Positions 1-10,120 are shown, counted from the stretch's first letter. The stretch: DNA of 32,500 nucleotides from Glandiceps talaboti (GCF_964340395.1 NC_135559.1:22212121-22244620); one strand, 5' to 3'. The notes: generated by a model not told the origin, from the letters alone. A program made the numbers and translations.

Positions 1-86
1 ATACACACATACATACATACATACATACATACATACATACATACATACATACATACATACATACATACATACATACATACATACAT
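1..86. repeat. (ACAT)n microsatellite
   Basis: Uninterrupted tetranucleotide array from the window edge, so its full length is unknown. Nothing gene-like is seen between it and the LINE remnant that starts near position 317. Confidence 0.97.
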
Positions 87-401
87 TGCGTGTACATATA
101 TATACAATTTATATTTCCTTACATAAGATTCTTTTATAAGTTTATCAGAGTATGTACTAATTGTCCTTCTTGTCTCTTGTCATAGCGATAATCCTGAGAT
201 GTTCCACGTTGCGATTCCATATGTTGGTAATGTTGGTATGGTGTATTCTCTCTGTCTTTGTACGAGTGATTGGATTTTATAGTTCCGTTCCTCGGTTTGT
301 GTGGTTGGGTTCTCTTCAGTATCAGTATCAGTATCAGTACAATTACGTTGAAGAACCAATTTCTGGCATATGATCAACGGAAGAGGAGGGCAAACAGTCC
401 C

Positions 402-648
402 TTAGTTCCGCTGGATGGATGCTTTAAAGGCACCCACCGATCTTGATGTTACCAGGTCGTTATCTAGTTTGTTCCAGTCAGTGATAGTTCTTGGAAAGAA
501 TGAGTTCCTGTACATGTCTGTTTTGCAATGGGGTATCTGGTAGCAGCGAGTGTTGTTTGTAGCGTATTTTTCCACGGGGTTGTTATGTAAATAATCTCCG
601 AATTTCATTGGTTTGATGGCACGCTTTTGTCTTTGTGGTGTGAGATAT
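402..648 (-). pseudogene. Reverse transcriptase C-terminal tail (LINE ORF2 remnant)
   Basis: The minus-strand frame ends at a TAA at 402-404 and encodes about 80 residues that match the usual C-terminal end of CR1/L2/jockey-type ORF2 proteins: YLTPQ at the start, then RNSFFPRTITDWNKL, then AFKASI just before the stop. No palm domain or YADD motif precedes it. Upstream of YLTPQ the homology stops inside the hairpin at 625-676, so the open frame further upstream is not native. It is a scrap without function. Confidence 0.78.
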
Positions 649-676
649 GCATATATCTCACACCACAAAGACAAAA
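625..676. repeat. Perfect 24-bp inverted repeat with 4-nt loop
   Basis: Arms 625-648 and 653-676 are exact reverse complements around the loop GCAT. The left arm belongs to the reverse-transcriptase tail; the right arm is its inverted copy and lies exactly at the junction between the two LINE pieces. Confidence 0.95.
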
Positions 677-713
677 TATATGGTCTGGCACCTTGTATGT
701 CCGTCTTGGTCTT

Positions 714-1281
714 TCAGGTATTTCCTTGTTGTTCCTGCCGAAGATTGTTTCCTCTTCTGCTTGTCATTGATCTTTTCATGTCTGCTACAAGATGTTTTAC
801 TCCCTCTTTACACAACAAATGGATTCCGTCCTTGGCAAATAGATGTCTGTTCTCAGATAGTTTTCTTTGAGGTATAAATACCAGTCGATCATCATCTTTA
901 CAGTGTTCTTTCAACTTATTATTGATGTACGTACAATATCTTGTTGTATATGATAGCGTCCTTTCCTATTTTAGGTAGGATAGCTGACACCCCTATTTTA
1001 GCTGTGGGAAATTTCTGTTTGGTAGTTTCACATAGCTTCTTCAACGACTCTACAATGGTGTCACTGTCTTGGTTTGCCAGGTCATTCCTTCCGACATGAT
1101 AGATGGCAGATGTTACTTGAGTAGTATCAAAGGGTATGTTATGTAACTGTTCCTCTGCTTCTATAATTGTATATACATTGTAGTGTTTTCCTGATTTGCT
1201 ATAGTACATCATATCTATGTTTATACCATTCGTTATGGCGTCTCCCATGATAATGTTCTGAAAACTTCTACCTTCTGACAT
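714..1281 (-). pseudogene. SGNH/GDSL esterase-like ORF1 fragment of a LINE
   Basis: The minus-strand frame 1281-919 encodes about 120 residues with SGNH hydrolase blocks: GDAIT near the N terminus (family GDS block), HVGRND in the middle (GxND block). The next frame (926-714) continues with KDGIHL (DxxH block). The two frames are separated by a tandem doubling of GTAC at 927-934, a 4-bp insertion that explains the frameshift. The nucleophile serine of the GDS block is replaced by alanine, so even the unbroken form of this copy would lack the catalytic serine. Esterase-like domains of this kind occur in ORF1 of CR1-like LINEs, and the adjacent reverse-transcriptase tail supports that origin. 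A host SGNH gene fragment is the less likely alternative. Confidence 0.7.
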
Positions 1282-1404
1282 AGTTGCGCTTGTCTTCTTT
1301 GGTGTGCCGGTATTACGAGACGTATCAAGTTCTGTTGTTTTCCTTTTGGTTAGGCGGTTGTGGACTTACATCCTCGTCTTCTGTTTCCGCCTCATCTGTA
1401 CTGT

Positions 1405-1600
1405 TATGTATGTATGTATGTATGTATGTATGTATGTATGTATGTATGTATGTATGTATGTGTGTGTGTGAGAGCATGCGTGCGTGCGTGTGTGCGTGCG
1501 TGAGTGCGTGCGTGCGTGCATGCATGCATGCATGCATGTATGTATGTATGTATGTATGTATGTATGTATGTATGTATGTATGTATGTGTGTGTGTGTACG
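1405..1600. repeat. (TGTA)n / (TGCG)n / (TGCA)n compound microsatellite
   Basis: Two TGTA blocks (about 1405-1460 and 1536-1590) flank a variant core of TGTG, TGCG and TGCA units (about 1460-1536). Open frames across it are products of the repeat and not genes. Confidence 0.95.
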
Positions 1601-1737
1601 TATTATTTCATCTGAATCTAGGTTGTAATAATTCGAAGACCTTCGAAAATTCCAAACATAATTAAATCAAAGGTTACCATAGTAATACCAGATAATTCCA
1701 ATTTGAGAAGTCAAAAGTTGATGAACTTAATTAATTC

Positions 1738-2591
1738 TTCATATTAAACATTGACTCCAATTTTGCTCAAATTAATTTAGATCTTGATTTTTCTCGCCTT
1801 TCTCCAGAAAATTTAGAGAAAACTTATTTATTTCCAACGTGTGCATGTATGACAGTTGATGAATTTGATAATATAATTGTAGAGTTTTATGGTTTTGAAA
1901 ATACTCATCCCAGCTTTGTCGACTCAGCATAATATATAAGCCATTCTATTCCACATATTGTGAACCTTTCATTAAACTGTGGCATCTCTTCAGATCATTC
2001 TCAAAATTGGAAGAGTATCTTCGTTGTACAGGAAGGACTCAACCGACGAAAACTGGGGAATCACGGTACAATATTATTAATATCAGTTCTACCTATTTTG
2101 AATAAATCATTTCAGAAACTTGTCTACAAACAACTAGTTTGCATCTTTCCTTGCGAAACACTGGTTGAGCAATTAACATTTCCAGTGGAGTGCTAAGTTT
2201 TGTTTTCATGGAAAGAGTGCTGGAGTACTAAATGAGTTTGACTGGAATTTGTCACTGAGACCAGAGGGCATGTAAATCATGAAGGTTACCATGGTTTTGG
2301 CGGCTTCATTAATTTGGCCTCAGACCGCTAAAAGAGATTTGACTAAAGCTTTTATACAATTGATCGTAAGATTGGGATTAGGCAATTGAAATTTATTGTT
2401 TATGGGAACAATTCATTACTTTTAGAAGCCATTCCATTCTTAGTACATGATAATTTATGGACGATTTTTGCAAGTGATTGTAAATTCTTTTTATTTGAAA
2501 CTATTTGCCGACAATGATGGTTTGATTTATTTCATAAATTCTCGTACTCTTAACTTGTCAGCCAACATGGTGACTTAAACAAATTAATACT
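1738..2591 (+). mobile_element. Decayed non-LTR retrotransposon reverse transcriptase
   Basis: One plus-strand frame stays open from 1738 to 2196 apart from a TAA at 1930. It carries recognisable ORF2 blocks: IPHIVNLSLNCGI, then LGNHGT.LLISVLPILNK (the usual YRPISVLPILSK block) and FQKLVYKQL. After 2196 the frame shifts repeatedly, but FYTIDRKIGIRQL near 2350 matches the AFDTIDHKILL block, and LFADN at about 2501-2515 matches the catalytic [YF]ADD box with the second aspartate changed to asparagine. The last recognisable residues (GDLNKLI) end at about 2590, exactly where a pentanucleotide array starts. It is an old, inactive copy. The C-terminal tail and 3' UTR are missing, probably lost by repeat expansion or recombination. 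Confidence 0.72.
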
Positions 2592-3166
2592 AACAGCACA
2601 GCACAGCACAGCAGATCACAGCACAGTACAACACAACACAACACAACACAACACAACACAACACAACACAACACATCTCAACACAACACAACACAACACA
2701 ACACAACACAACACAACACAACACAACACATGTACAATACACAATACAATACACAATACAATACAAGACACAATACAATACAATACAATACACAGTACAG
2801 TACAATACACAGTACAGTACAATATAATACAATGCAATACAATACAATACAATACACAATACACAATACACAATACAATACACAGTACAATACAATGCGC
2901 AATACAATATAGTACAATGCAATACAGTACAATACAATTCAATACCATACACAATACCATACATTGCACAATACAATATCATACATTGCACACACAATAC
3001 AATACAATACAATACAATATATTACAATACAATACAATACAATACAATACAATACAATACAATACAATACAATACAATACAATACAATACAATACAATAC
3101 AATACAATACATATTGCAATACAATTCATATTACAATACAGTACATTACATATTACAATACAATAA
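2592..3166. repeat. Pentanucleotide array (ACAGC, ACAAC, ACAAT units)
   Basis: The array begins with CAGCA units (2592-2620), changes to ACACA/ACAAC (2625-2728) and then to AATAC units with interruptions, with an uninterrupted AATAC block at about 3018-3110. The gradient of unit types along the array suggests successive local expansions. Long open frames in all phases over it are repeat artefacts because the units contain few stop codons. Confidence 0.97.
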
Positions 3167-4073
3167 ATCTTACGCTCATTTACAGGTATACGAAATAATT
3201 TGTGCAATATTTTTAAGTTGAATATCGATACATGATATTTGTAATTAATATCAATTATCGGTGACGTTTCGTATATGTTGTGTATGACGTCTTATAATTT
3301 GTGTACTACGTCTTATTATTTGTGTATGAAAATAAACCAAGATGCTAACTTTCATCTGAAATCGAGTAATATCCTAATAATTCTAATTTCCAAAAAGTAT
3401 GTATGCATAGTTTAATTGATGTACATTCTACATGAAACTATTGATATTTGACTAAATCCAGTGAAAGGCTACATACCAATTCTATTAAATTCATTGAATT
3501 GTAAATAATTGAACTCTGGTTGATGTATCAAGTAAAATGATTAAGAGGATTCCCTGCATAAAATGACGATGACAGAATCTAAGAAGCTTAACAGTACCTT
3601 AATGCATTATTCGATAATGGAATGTGACGGATTAATAGCTGTGCTTGTGACCACTCTACGTACGTGTTCAATGTCAAGGTCAAGATCACTTCAAAATAGC
3701 TTACATATTATCTCAAACAGCAAATTATGCTTATTATCTAGATTATAGTTTTAAAAAAATACATTGACGATATGAACGGAAACCATGTATTTTGTTTCTA
3801 TGGCAACAATTCAAAACAATTGTGATACATTATGTTTGGTTGATGTTGTTAATTTTTACTGGAGAACACTCAGCACATCAACAAAAGACGTATCATATTG
3901 ATTAATGATTTGATTAATGTGACTGACAATGTTTTATGCTAATAGTACCATGACTAATTGACGGTTGAATTGATCGACTTGACTATTTCTTGGTAACTTC
4001 AACTTTTATAGAGATTAATCATGGCTGTATTTGTGTAAGAGTTTTGTAGAAAAATGTTACAGGATTCGTAACG
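3167..4073. other. AT-rich non-coding stretch, nothing recognised
   Basis: No coding exon, RNA gene or mobile element could be supported. There is a small direct repeat of a TTATAATTTGTGTA-like phrase around 3288-3328. A first exon with the signal peptide of the downstream gene could lie here but I could not identify it. Confidence 0.5.
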
Positions 4074-4216
4074 GTCACAAAGTGTAAAACACTACCAACC
4101 TGTTTAAAACTGGTAAAGTACATATATCACTCACAGAGTGTAAAACATTACTAAAGTCTTTAAAACCGGTAAAGTACTTCACATCTATCAGTCACAGAGT
4201 GTAAAACGTTACCAAT
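4074..4216. repeat. Diverged tandem repeat, about 58 bp, 2.5 copies
   Basis: The phrase TCACARAGTGTAAAAC recurs at 4075, 4131 and 4192 (spacing 56 and 61 bp), followed in the first two copies by a TTTAAAACYGGTAAAGTAC phrase. Confidence 0.85.
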
Positions 4217-4235
4217 CAAAATTTGACATTATCAC

Positions 4236-4240
<5 letters not shown>

Positions 4241-4305
<65 letters not shown>

Positions 4306-4333
4306 AGAGAGAAAGAGAGAAAGAGAGAGAGAA
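4241..4333. repeat. (GA)n tract with GAAA interruptions
   Basis: Purine-only dinucleotide tract of about 93 bp that ends 180 bp before the PAN1 exon. Confidence 0.96.
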
Positions 4334-4513
4334 ATAGATCATGCTTATAATAACAAAGAAATAACAAGCCACAAGAAAAAAATAAATTGATGAACAAGAC
4401 AATCACGAATGTTAAAAAGCATTATAAACAAAAGCTGATTTATAATGAACTAATTGACTATATACCTCGTTATTTCTGTTACAATACATTATGTGCCCCT
4501 CTTTGTTTTGCAG

Positions 4514-4797
4514 TGATACACTACGTGTGTCTGGCAATGGCTGTAGAATCAATCTACGTACGAGAAAAAGTCGAAGGTTACATGTTACAGGGTTATGTGT
4601 TGTCAACAACGTCATCAGGTACTTTACTTAGCTGTGGTTTACAATGTCTGCAGACAAGTGGATGCATGTCATTCAATTTCATACTTTCTACCGGTGTGTG
4701 TGAAATGAACACAATGGGTAGAGAAGCTGTTGATGCAACAAATTTTATATCTAAAGTTGGCGTCAATTACTTGGAGGTTGTACAAGCTTCTTCATCG
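4514..4797 (+). CDS. Exon: PAN/apple domain 1
   Basis: The acceptor is a pyrimidine-rich stretch ending in TTGTTTTGCAG at 4513; the donor is TCG|GTATGT at 4798. The exon is 284 nt, phase 1 in and phase 0 out, about 94 residues. It holds YVREKVEGY, GTLLSCGLQCL, GCMSFNF, GVCEMN and VNYLEV. Four cysteines fit a short PAN/apple fold, plus one extra N-terminal cysteine (YVC). The exon matches PAN2 (11096-11382) closely, with about half of the residues identical by eye. The reading frame stays open upstream of the acceptor to an ATG at 4387, and the segment around the exon start is hydrophobic, so an unspliced first exon with an unusual leader is an alternative. The good acceptor and the match of phase with PAN2 favour an internal exon. 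Confidence 0.82.
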
Positions 4798-5040
4798 GTA
4801 TGTATACATTCATTAGTATACTATTAGTGTTAACTTTGGTATTGGATTTACTCGCATACACTACACGGAATTAAGAGAGATGTTGTCACAAAATATACAA
4901 ACAGACACTGCAGTATTACAGTCTGCCAAGTTAGACTGCAATTATCTATGTATCAAAACTGTATCAAGTATCATAACCATATGTAGACAGGTTACCCAAG
5001 TACCAATATTCAAAATATACCAATGCATGGGTAGAAATCA
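4798..5040 (+). other. Intron 1, 5' part, unique sequence
   Basis: AT-rich intron sequence after the donor GTATGT, with no recognised element before the 22-bp satellite. Confidence 0.6.
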
Positions 5041-7812
5041 ATAGTTACATATAGACACCAAAAGTTGCATAGATAGACAACAACAGTTACATATAGATAG
5101 ACAAAAATAGTTACATAGACACCAATAGTTACATAGACACAATAGTTGCACAGATAGACAGCAATAGTTGCACAGAAAGACACCAACAGTTATATAGATA
5201 GACAACAATAGTTACAGAGATAGACAACAACTGTTACAGAGATAGACAATAGTTACATAGATAGACAACAATAGTTACATCGATAGATAGACAACAATAG
5301 TTACATAGTTAGACAACACCAGTTACATAGTTATAGACACCAATAGTTACATAGATAGACAACAATAGTTACATAGATAGACACCAATAGTTGCACAGAA
5401 AGACACCAACAGTTATATAGATAGACAACACTAGTTACATAGATAGACAACACTACTTACATAGATAGACAACAATAGTTACATAGATAGACACCAATAG
5501 TTACATAGATAGACACCAATAGTTGCACAGAAAGACACCAACAGTTATATAGATAGACAACACTAGTTACATAGATAGACAACACTACTTACATAGATAG
5601 ACAACAATAGTTACATAGATAGACAACACTACTTACATAGATAGACAACAATAGTTACATAGATAGACAACAATAGTTACATAGATAGACAACAATAGTT
5701 ACATAGATAGACAACAATAGTTACATAGATAGACAACACTACTTACATAGATAGACAACAATAGTTACATAGATAGACAACACTAGTTACATAGATAGAC
5801 AACACTACTTACATAGATAGACAACACTACTTACATAGATAGACAACACTACTTACATAGATAGACAACACTACTTACATAGATAGACAACAATAGTTAC
5901 ATAGATAGACAACAATAGTTATTTAGATAGACAACACTACTTACATAGATAGACAACAATAGTTACATAGATAGACAACACTACTTACATAGATAGACAC
6001 CAATAGTTACATAGATAGACAACATTACTTACATAGATAGACAACACTACTTACATAGATAGACAACACTACTTACATAGATAGACAACAATAGTTACAT
6101 AGATAGACAGCAATAGTTACATAGATAGACAACAATATTTACATAGATAGACAACACTACTTACATAGATAGACAACAATAGTTACATAGATAGACAACA
6201 CTAGTTACATAGATAGACAACAATAGTTACATAAATAGACAACAATAGTTACATAGATAGATAACACTAGTTATATAGATAGACAACAATAGTTACATAG
6301 ATAGACAACACTGCTTACATAGATAAACAACAATAGTTACATAGATAGACAACACTAGTTACATAGATAGACAACAATAGTTACATAGATAGACAACAAT
6401 AGTTACATAGATAGACAACACTACTTACATAGATAGACAACAATAGTTACATAGATAGACAACACTAGTTACATAGATAGACAACAATAGTTACATAGAC
6501 AGACAACAATAGTTACATAAATAGACAACAATAGTTACATAGACAACGCTAGTTATATAGATAGACAACAATAGTTAAATAGACCACCCTAAATTACAAT
6601 TACAGACAACAATAGTTACATAAATAGACAATAATAGTTACATAGATAGACAACACTAGTTATATAGATAGACAACAATAGTTACATAGATAGACAACAC
6701 TGCTTACATAGATAGACAACAATAGTTACATAGATAGACAACACTGCTTACATAGATAGACAACAATAGTTACATAGATAGACAACAATAGTTACATAGA
6801 TAGACACCAATAGTTGCACAGAAAGACACCAACAGTACTTATATAGATAGACAACACTAGTTACATAGATAGACAACACTATTTACATAGATAGACAACA
6901 CTACTTACATAGATAGACAACAATAGTTACATAGATAGACAACACTACTTACATAGATAGACAACACTACTTACATAGATAGACAACACTACTTACATAG
7001 ATAGACAACAATAGTTACATAGATAGACAACAATAGTTACATAGATAGACAACACTAGTTACATAGATAGACAACACTACTTACATAGATAGACAACAAT
7101 AGTTACATAGATAGACAACACTAGTTACATAGATAGACAACAATAGTTACATAAATAGACAACAATAGTTACATAGATAGACAACACTAGTTATATAGAT
7201 AGACAACAATAGTTACATAGATAGACAACACTGCTTACATAGATAGACAACAATAGTTACATAGATAGACAACACTAGTTACATAGATAGACAACAATAG
7301 TTACATAGATAGACAACAATAGTTACATAGATAGACAACACTACTTACATAGATAGACAACAATAGTTACATAGATAGACAACAATAGTTACATAGACAG
7401 ACAACAATAGTTACATAAATAGACAACAATAGTTACATAGATAGACAACGCTAGTTATATAGATAGACAACAATAGTTAAATAGACCACCCCAAATTACA
7501 ATTACAGACAACAATGGTTACATAAATAGACAACAATAGTTACATAGATAGACAACACTAGTTATATAGATAGACAACAATAGTTACATAGATAGACAAC
7601 ACTGCTTACATAGATAGACAACAATAGTTACATAGATAGACAACAATAGTTACATAGATAGACAACAATAGTTACATAGATAGACAACAATAGTTACATA
7701 GATAGACAACACTGCTTACATAGATAGACAACAATAGTTACATAGATAGACAACACTGCGTACATAGATAGACAACAATAGTTAAATAGACCACCCTAAA
7801 TTACAATTACAG
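5040..7812. repeat. 22-bp satellite with higher-order structure
   Basis: About 2.75 kb of a 22-bp unit, roughly ACATAGATAGACAACAATAG plus TT, with common variants ending in CACTACTT, CACTAGTT or CACTGCTT. The first 150 bp are more irregular. Landmark variant units show a higher-order duplication: an AGACCACCCYAAATTACAAT segment occurs at 6581, 7483 and 7788 (offsets 902 and 305), and about 420 bp before the first two occurrences are nearly identical between copies. A GCACAGAAAGACACC variant recurs at 5170, 5393, 5524 and 6816. It lies wholly in intron 1 between the PAN1 and EGF1 exons. Confidence 0.96.
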
Positions 7813-8124
7813 AATATAGTATTTCATTTGAGTATTTGACATTTAATACTCAATAAACCATTCATATTTTGAAAGCTATGAATCTCCTCTATGTATTCAT
7901 TTTTTATAGACATATGCATACTATTATTCTGTAGAGTACCTCGTCAAGTAAGAGGGGTCTAGCGTTTGAATGTTTCGACTTTACTTTCAGAAATATATGC
8001 AATCGTCGGAAACCTTTAACCATTGGAACTACAGTGTACAATAATAATATTGAATCATAATCGTTGTTTATACAGGATAGTACTTTAAGTAAACACTTGT
8101 CTCCCAAAATGTTCAGTGAGGGCC
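7813..8124 (+). other. Intron 1 sequence, nothing recognised
   Basis: AT-rich intron sequence between the satellite and the SINE-like segment. A minus-strand frame at 7904-8107 has no recognisable domain and is judged chance. Confidence 0.5.
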
Positions 8125-8295
8125 ATCCCTGATGGGTTCAGTGTAATTGGTGCAGGAGGAAACCGGAGTGCCAGGGGAAAACCTGCGTTGTTCGGTAGAA
8201 TCAAACTGAACGACACTCTTGTTACTTACAGAGTGGTATATTTAATCAAACAATGAATGGGTTCGAACCCGGACCGCAGTTTTAAGAGGCCGTCG
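8125..8295 (-). mobile_element. SINE-like fragment
   Basis: On the minus strand this contains GGTTCGAACCC, which resembles the B box of a tRNA-derived promoter, followed about 110 bp later by a phrase close to GTTTTCCCCTGGCACTCCGG and TTTCCTCC. That phrase order is familiar from tRNA-derived SINE-like repeats dispersed in aquatic animal genomes. I cannot name the family or see its ends, and no complete tRNA head can be folded with confidence. An ancient unrelated repeat is possible. Confidence 0.42.
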
Positions 8296-8301
8296 ACAAC
8301 C

Positions 8302-8305
<4 letters not shown>

Positions 8306-8372
<67 letters not shown>
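8306..8372. repeat. (TA)n microsatellite, left block
   Basis: Pure TA tract of about 66 bp. With the block at 8422-8468 it looks like one TA tract split by the 50-bp segment at 8371-8420. Confidence 0.96.
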
Positions 8373-8375
<3 letters not shown>

Positions 8376-8419
8376 GTCTTAAGATATTGCTTAATTAGTT
8401 GATTTCATTGCTAGACACA

Positions 8420-8420
<1 letters not shown>
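8371..8420 (-). repeat. Inverted-repeat arm (left), perfect match to 9123-9172
   Basis: These 50 bases are the exact reverse complement of 9123-9172. They include the start phrase of the 147-bp repeat family in reverse orientation (GCAGTCTTAAGATATTGC). The arm sits between two TA blocks and 294 bp upstream of the EGF1 exon. Confidence 0.95.

Positions 8421-8421
<1 letters not shown>

Positions 8422-8468
<47 letters not shown>
8422..8468. repeat. (TA)n microsatellite, right block
   Basis: Pure TA tract of about 46 bp following the inverted-repeat arm. Confidence 0.96.
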
Positions 8469-8472
<4 letters not shown>

Positions 8473-8714
8473 TGATAAACTTCTCTTCAAAAGTCATCTT
8501 TTTTTATTTTATAATAATTTAGTATAAAAATAGTTCTCATTATATGTTCTATATATCATCTTTACTCCACCACCAAAATTAAATTGACAACATTACAAGT
8601 CTTACAATTCACAATAACCATATGATATCCTGCTTGAATTCAGATTATTTTGGAGAATTTTCATCTAGTGTATTAATCCCATATTCATATTCTTGTTATG
8701 GTGTTTATTTTCAG

Positions 8715-8844
8715 TATTACACTGGGCCATGCATCGGTATAACGTGTCAACACGGCGGTACATGTACTACGGATTGCTCCAATGATGGCTTCGTCTGTTT
8801 GTGTCAGACAGGTTATACTGGCACGTTCTGTGAAAATATTGGAG
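8715..8844 (+). CDS. Exon: EGF-like domain 1
   Basis: The acceptor is TATTTTCAG ending at 8714 and the donor is GGAG|GTAAAA at 8845. The exon is 130 nt, phase 0 in and phase 1 out, and encodes about 43 residues. Canonical EGF signature: C-x4-C-QHGGTC ... VCLC-QTGYTGTFC. There is a seventh cysteine (TTDC) between EGF cysteines 3 and 4; the same extra cysteine is present in EGF2. No calcium-binding D-x-[DN]-E start is seen. It has the same length and phases as EGF2 (12644-12773). The exon is bracketed by a perfect 50-bp inverted repeat in its flanking introns. Confidence 0.9.
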
Positions 8845-9035
8845 GTAAAATCATCTCGAATGTATCTTTTGGAGCTATCAACATTTGACTGAATGTTTGT
8901 AAAATGTAAATGTATATGCTATACTTACTTTCAGTAGTTACAAGGGGAGGGGTCACCTTTTACAAATCGGTGCTCTGTGAAGACAATAAGGGGAGTGTCG
9001 CATTTTACTTCGACTTATTTTTACCTCACATAAGG

Positions 9036-10120
9036 TTACGGGAGGTATTAAAAGGGGGATGTCTGTCTGTCTGTCTGTCTGTGTGTGTGTGTCTGTCCGT
9101 CTGTCTGTCAGTGAATGACAGTCTGTGTCTAGCAATGAAATCAACTAATTAAGCAATATCTTAAGACTGCATACTTCAATTTCAATATAGTTCAGTTTAT
9201 TTGTTAAACATAACAACATACATTTGTGCTATAAAATTTGTTGATGTACCTTACAGGGTTAATGAATAATTTGCATAATTAATTATTTTTGGTAATATGG
9301 CTAATATAAAGAATGCATACTTCAATTTAAAATATAATTCAATACATACGTTGACCATAACAATCGCATATGTCATGTAAAGCTTGTTGATGTACCTTTC
9401 ATTGTTAATGAATAATTTGCATAATTAATGATTTTTGGTAATTTGGCTATATCTTACGACTGCATACTTCAATTTCAATACAATTCAGTACATACATTAA
9501 CCATAACAAATTGTGTATGTCCTATAAAGTTAGTTGATGTACCTTACAGTGATAATGAATAATTTGCATAATTTGCATATATTACACATAATAGAGTGCA
9601 TATCTCCTATAAAAGTTGTTGATTTCGCTTAAAGATTTAGTGAATAATTTGCATAATTAATTATTTTCGGTAAATAAACTACTTCTTAAGACTGCATACT
9701 TCAATTTCAATATAATTTACTTTATACATTGAACATAAAAAAGCGGATATGTCCTATAAAATTTGTTGATATAACTTACAGTTTTATATGAAAAATTTGC
9801 ATAATTATTGATATTAGGTAACTAGGCTGTATCTTAAAATTGCAAGCTTCAAATTTCGTATAATATGTTACATATATCAACCATAATAATACGCACCTGT
9901 CCTATGAAGTTTGTTGCTACAACTTTTACCTTTAATGAGTATTTTGAATAATGAACGATATTCAGTAAGTAAGCAGTATCATGCACTCTCCAAATTCCGT
10001 ATAATTAGGCACATACATTAACCTAAGGAAGCACGCTTGTCCCAAAAAAAGTCTGTTACCATAGTTTTTTTAGTTTGATGAGTTATCTGCATAATTAGTG
10101 ATTCCCTTACGGGAGGCATT
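9036..10120 (+). mobile_element. Dispersed-repeat-like unit with 147-bp internal tandem repeats
   Basis: The segment is bracketed by two direct copies of TTACGGGAGGYATT (9036-9049 and 10107-10120). Inside are a GTCT-rich microsatellite (9059-9118), a unique linker (9119-9168), and about six and a half copies of an AT-rich unit with starts at 9169, 9315, 9462, 9694, 9842 and 9983. Each copy carries GCATACTTCAATTT-like and AATAATTTGCATAATTA phrases. Spacing is 141-148 bp apart from one 232-bp step that holds a partial copy, and divergence increases toward the 3' end. A core of tandem repeats with a microsatellite and conserved flanks recalls non-autonomous Helentron-like elements of molluscs and insects, but that assignment is inference only. 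Confidence 0.6.
9123..9172 (+). repeat. Inverted-repeat arm (right), perfect match to 8371-8420
   Basis: Exact reverse complement of 8371-8420, 279 bp downstream of the EGF1 exon. It runs across the linker and the start of the first 147-bp unit. Confidence 0.95.

Larger units (their letters stand above)
317..1400 (-). mobile_element. Decayed CR1/L2-like non-LTR retrotransposon, internally deleted
   Basis: Read on the minus strand this contains, in order, an SGNH/esterase-like ORF1 piece (1281 to 714) and the C-terminal tail of a reverse transcriptase (about 648 to 402), followed by a short non-coding tail ending in about four copies of a CAGTAT hexamer (317-339). A short microsatellite tail is typical of the 3' end of CR1/L2-type elements, and esterase-like ORF1 domains are known in that group. 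The endonuclease and nearly all of the polymerase domain are missing, so the two coding pieces were joined by a deletion. A 24-bp inverted repeat (625-676) sits at the joint. The 5' limit is uncertain because the sequence passes into a TGTA microsatellite at about 1405. Dead copy. Confidence 0.75.

Noticed and set aside
2590-3221. Multiple open frames on both strands
   Set aside because: Products of the pentanucleotide array; units lack stop codons in several phases.
4387-4513. In-frame upstream extension of PAN1 starting at ATG 4387
   Set aside because: A good acceptor (TTGTTTTGCAG) and the same phase-1 entry as PAN2 favour an internal exon; the extension has a long polar leader unlike a signal peptide. 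Not fully excluded.
8240-8290. Possible tRNA gene because of GGTTCGAACCC
   Set aside because: No acceptor, D-arm or anticodon stem could be folded around the T-loop-like motif; a SINE-like remnant is the better reading.
9059-9118. Frames rich in Cys, Leu, Ser and Val around 8910-9152
   Set aside because: Translation of a GTCT microsatellite.
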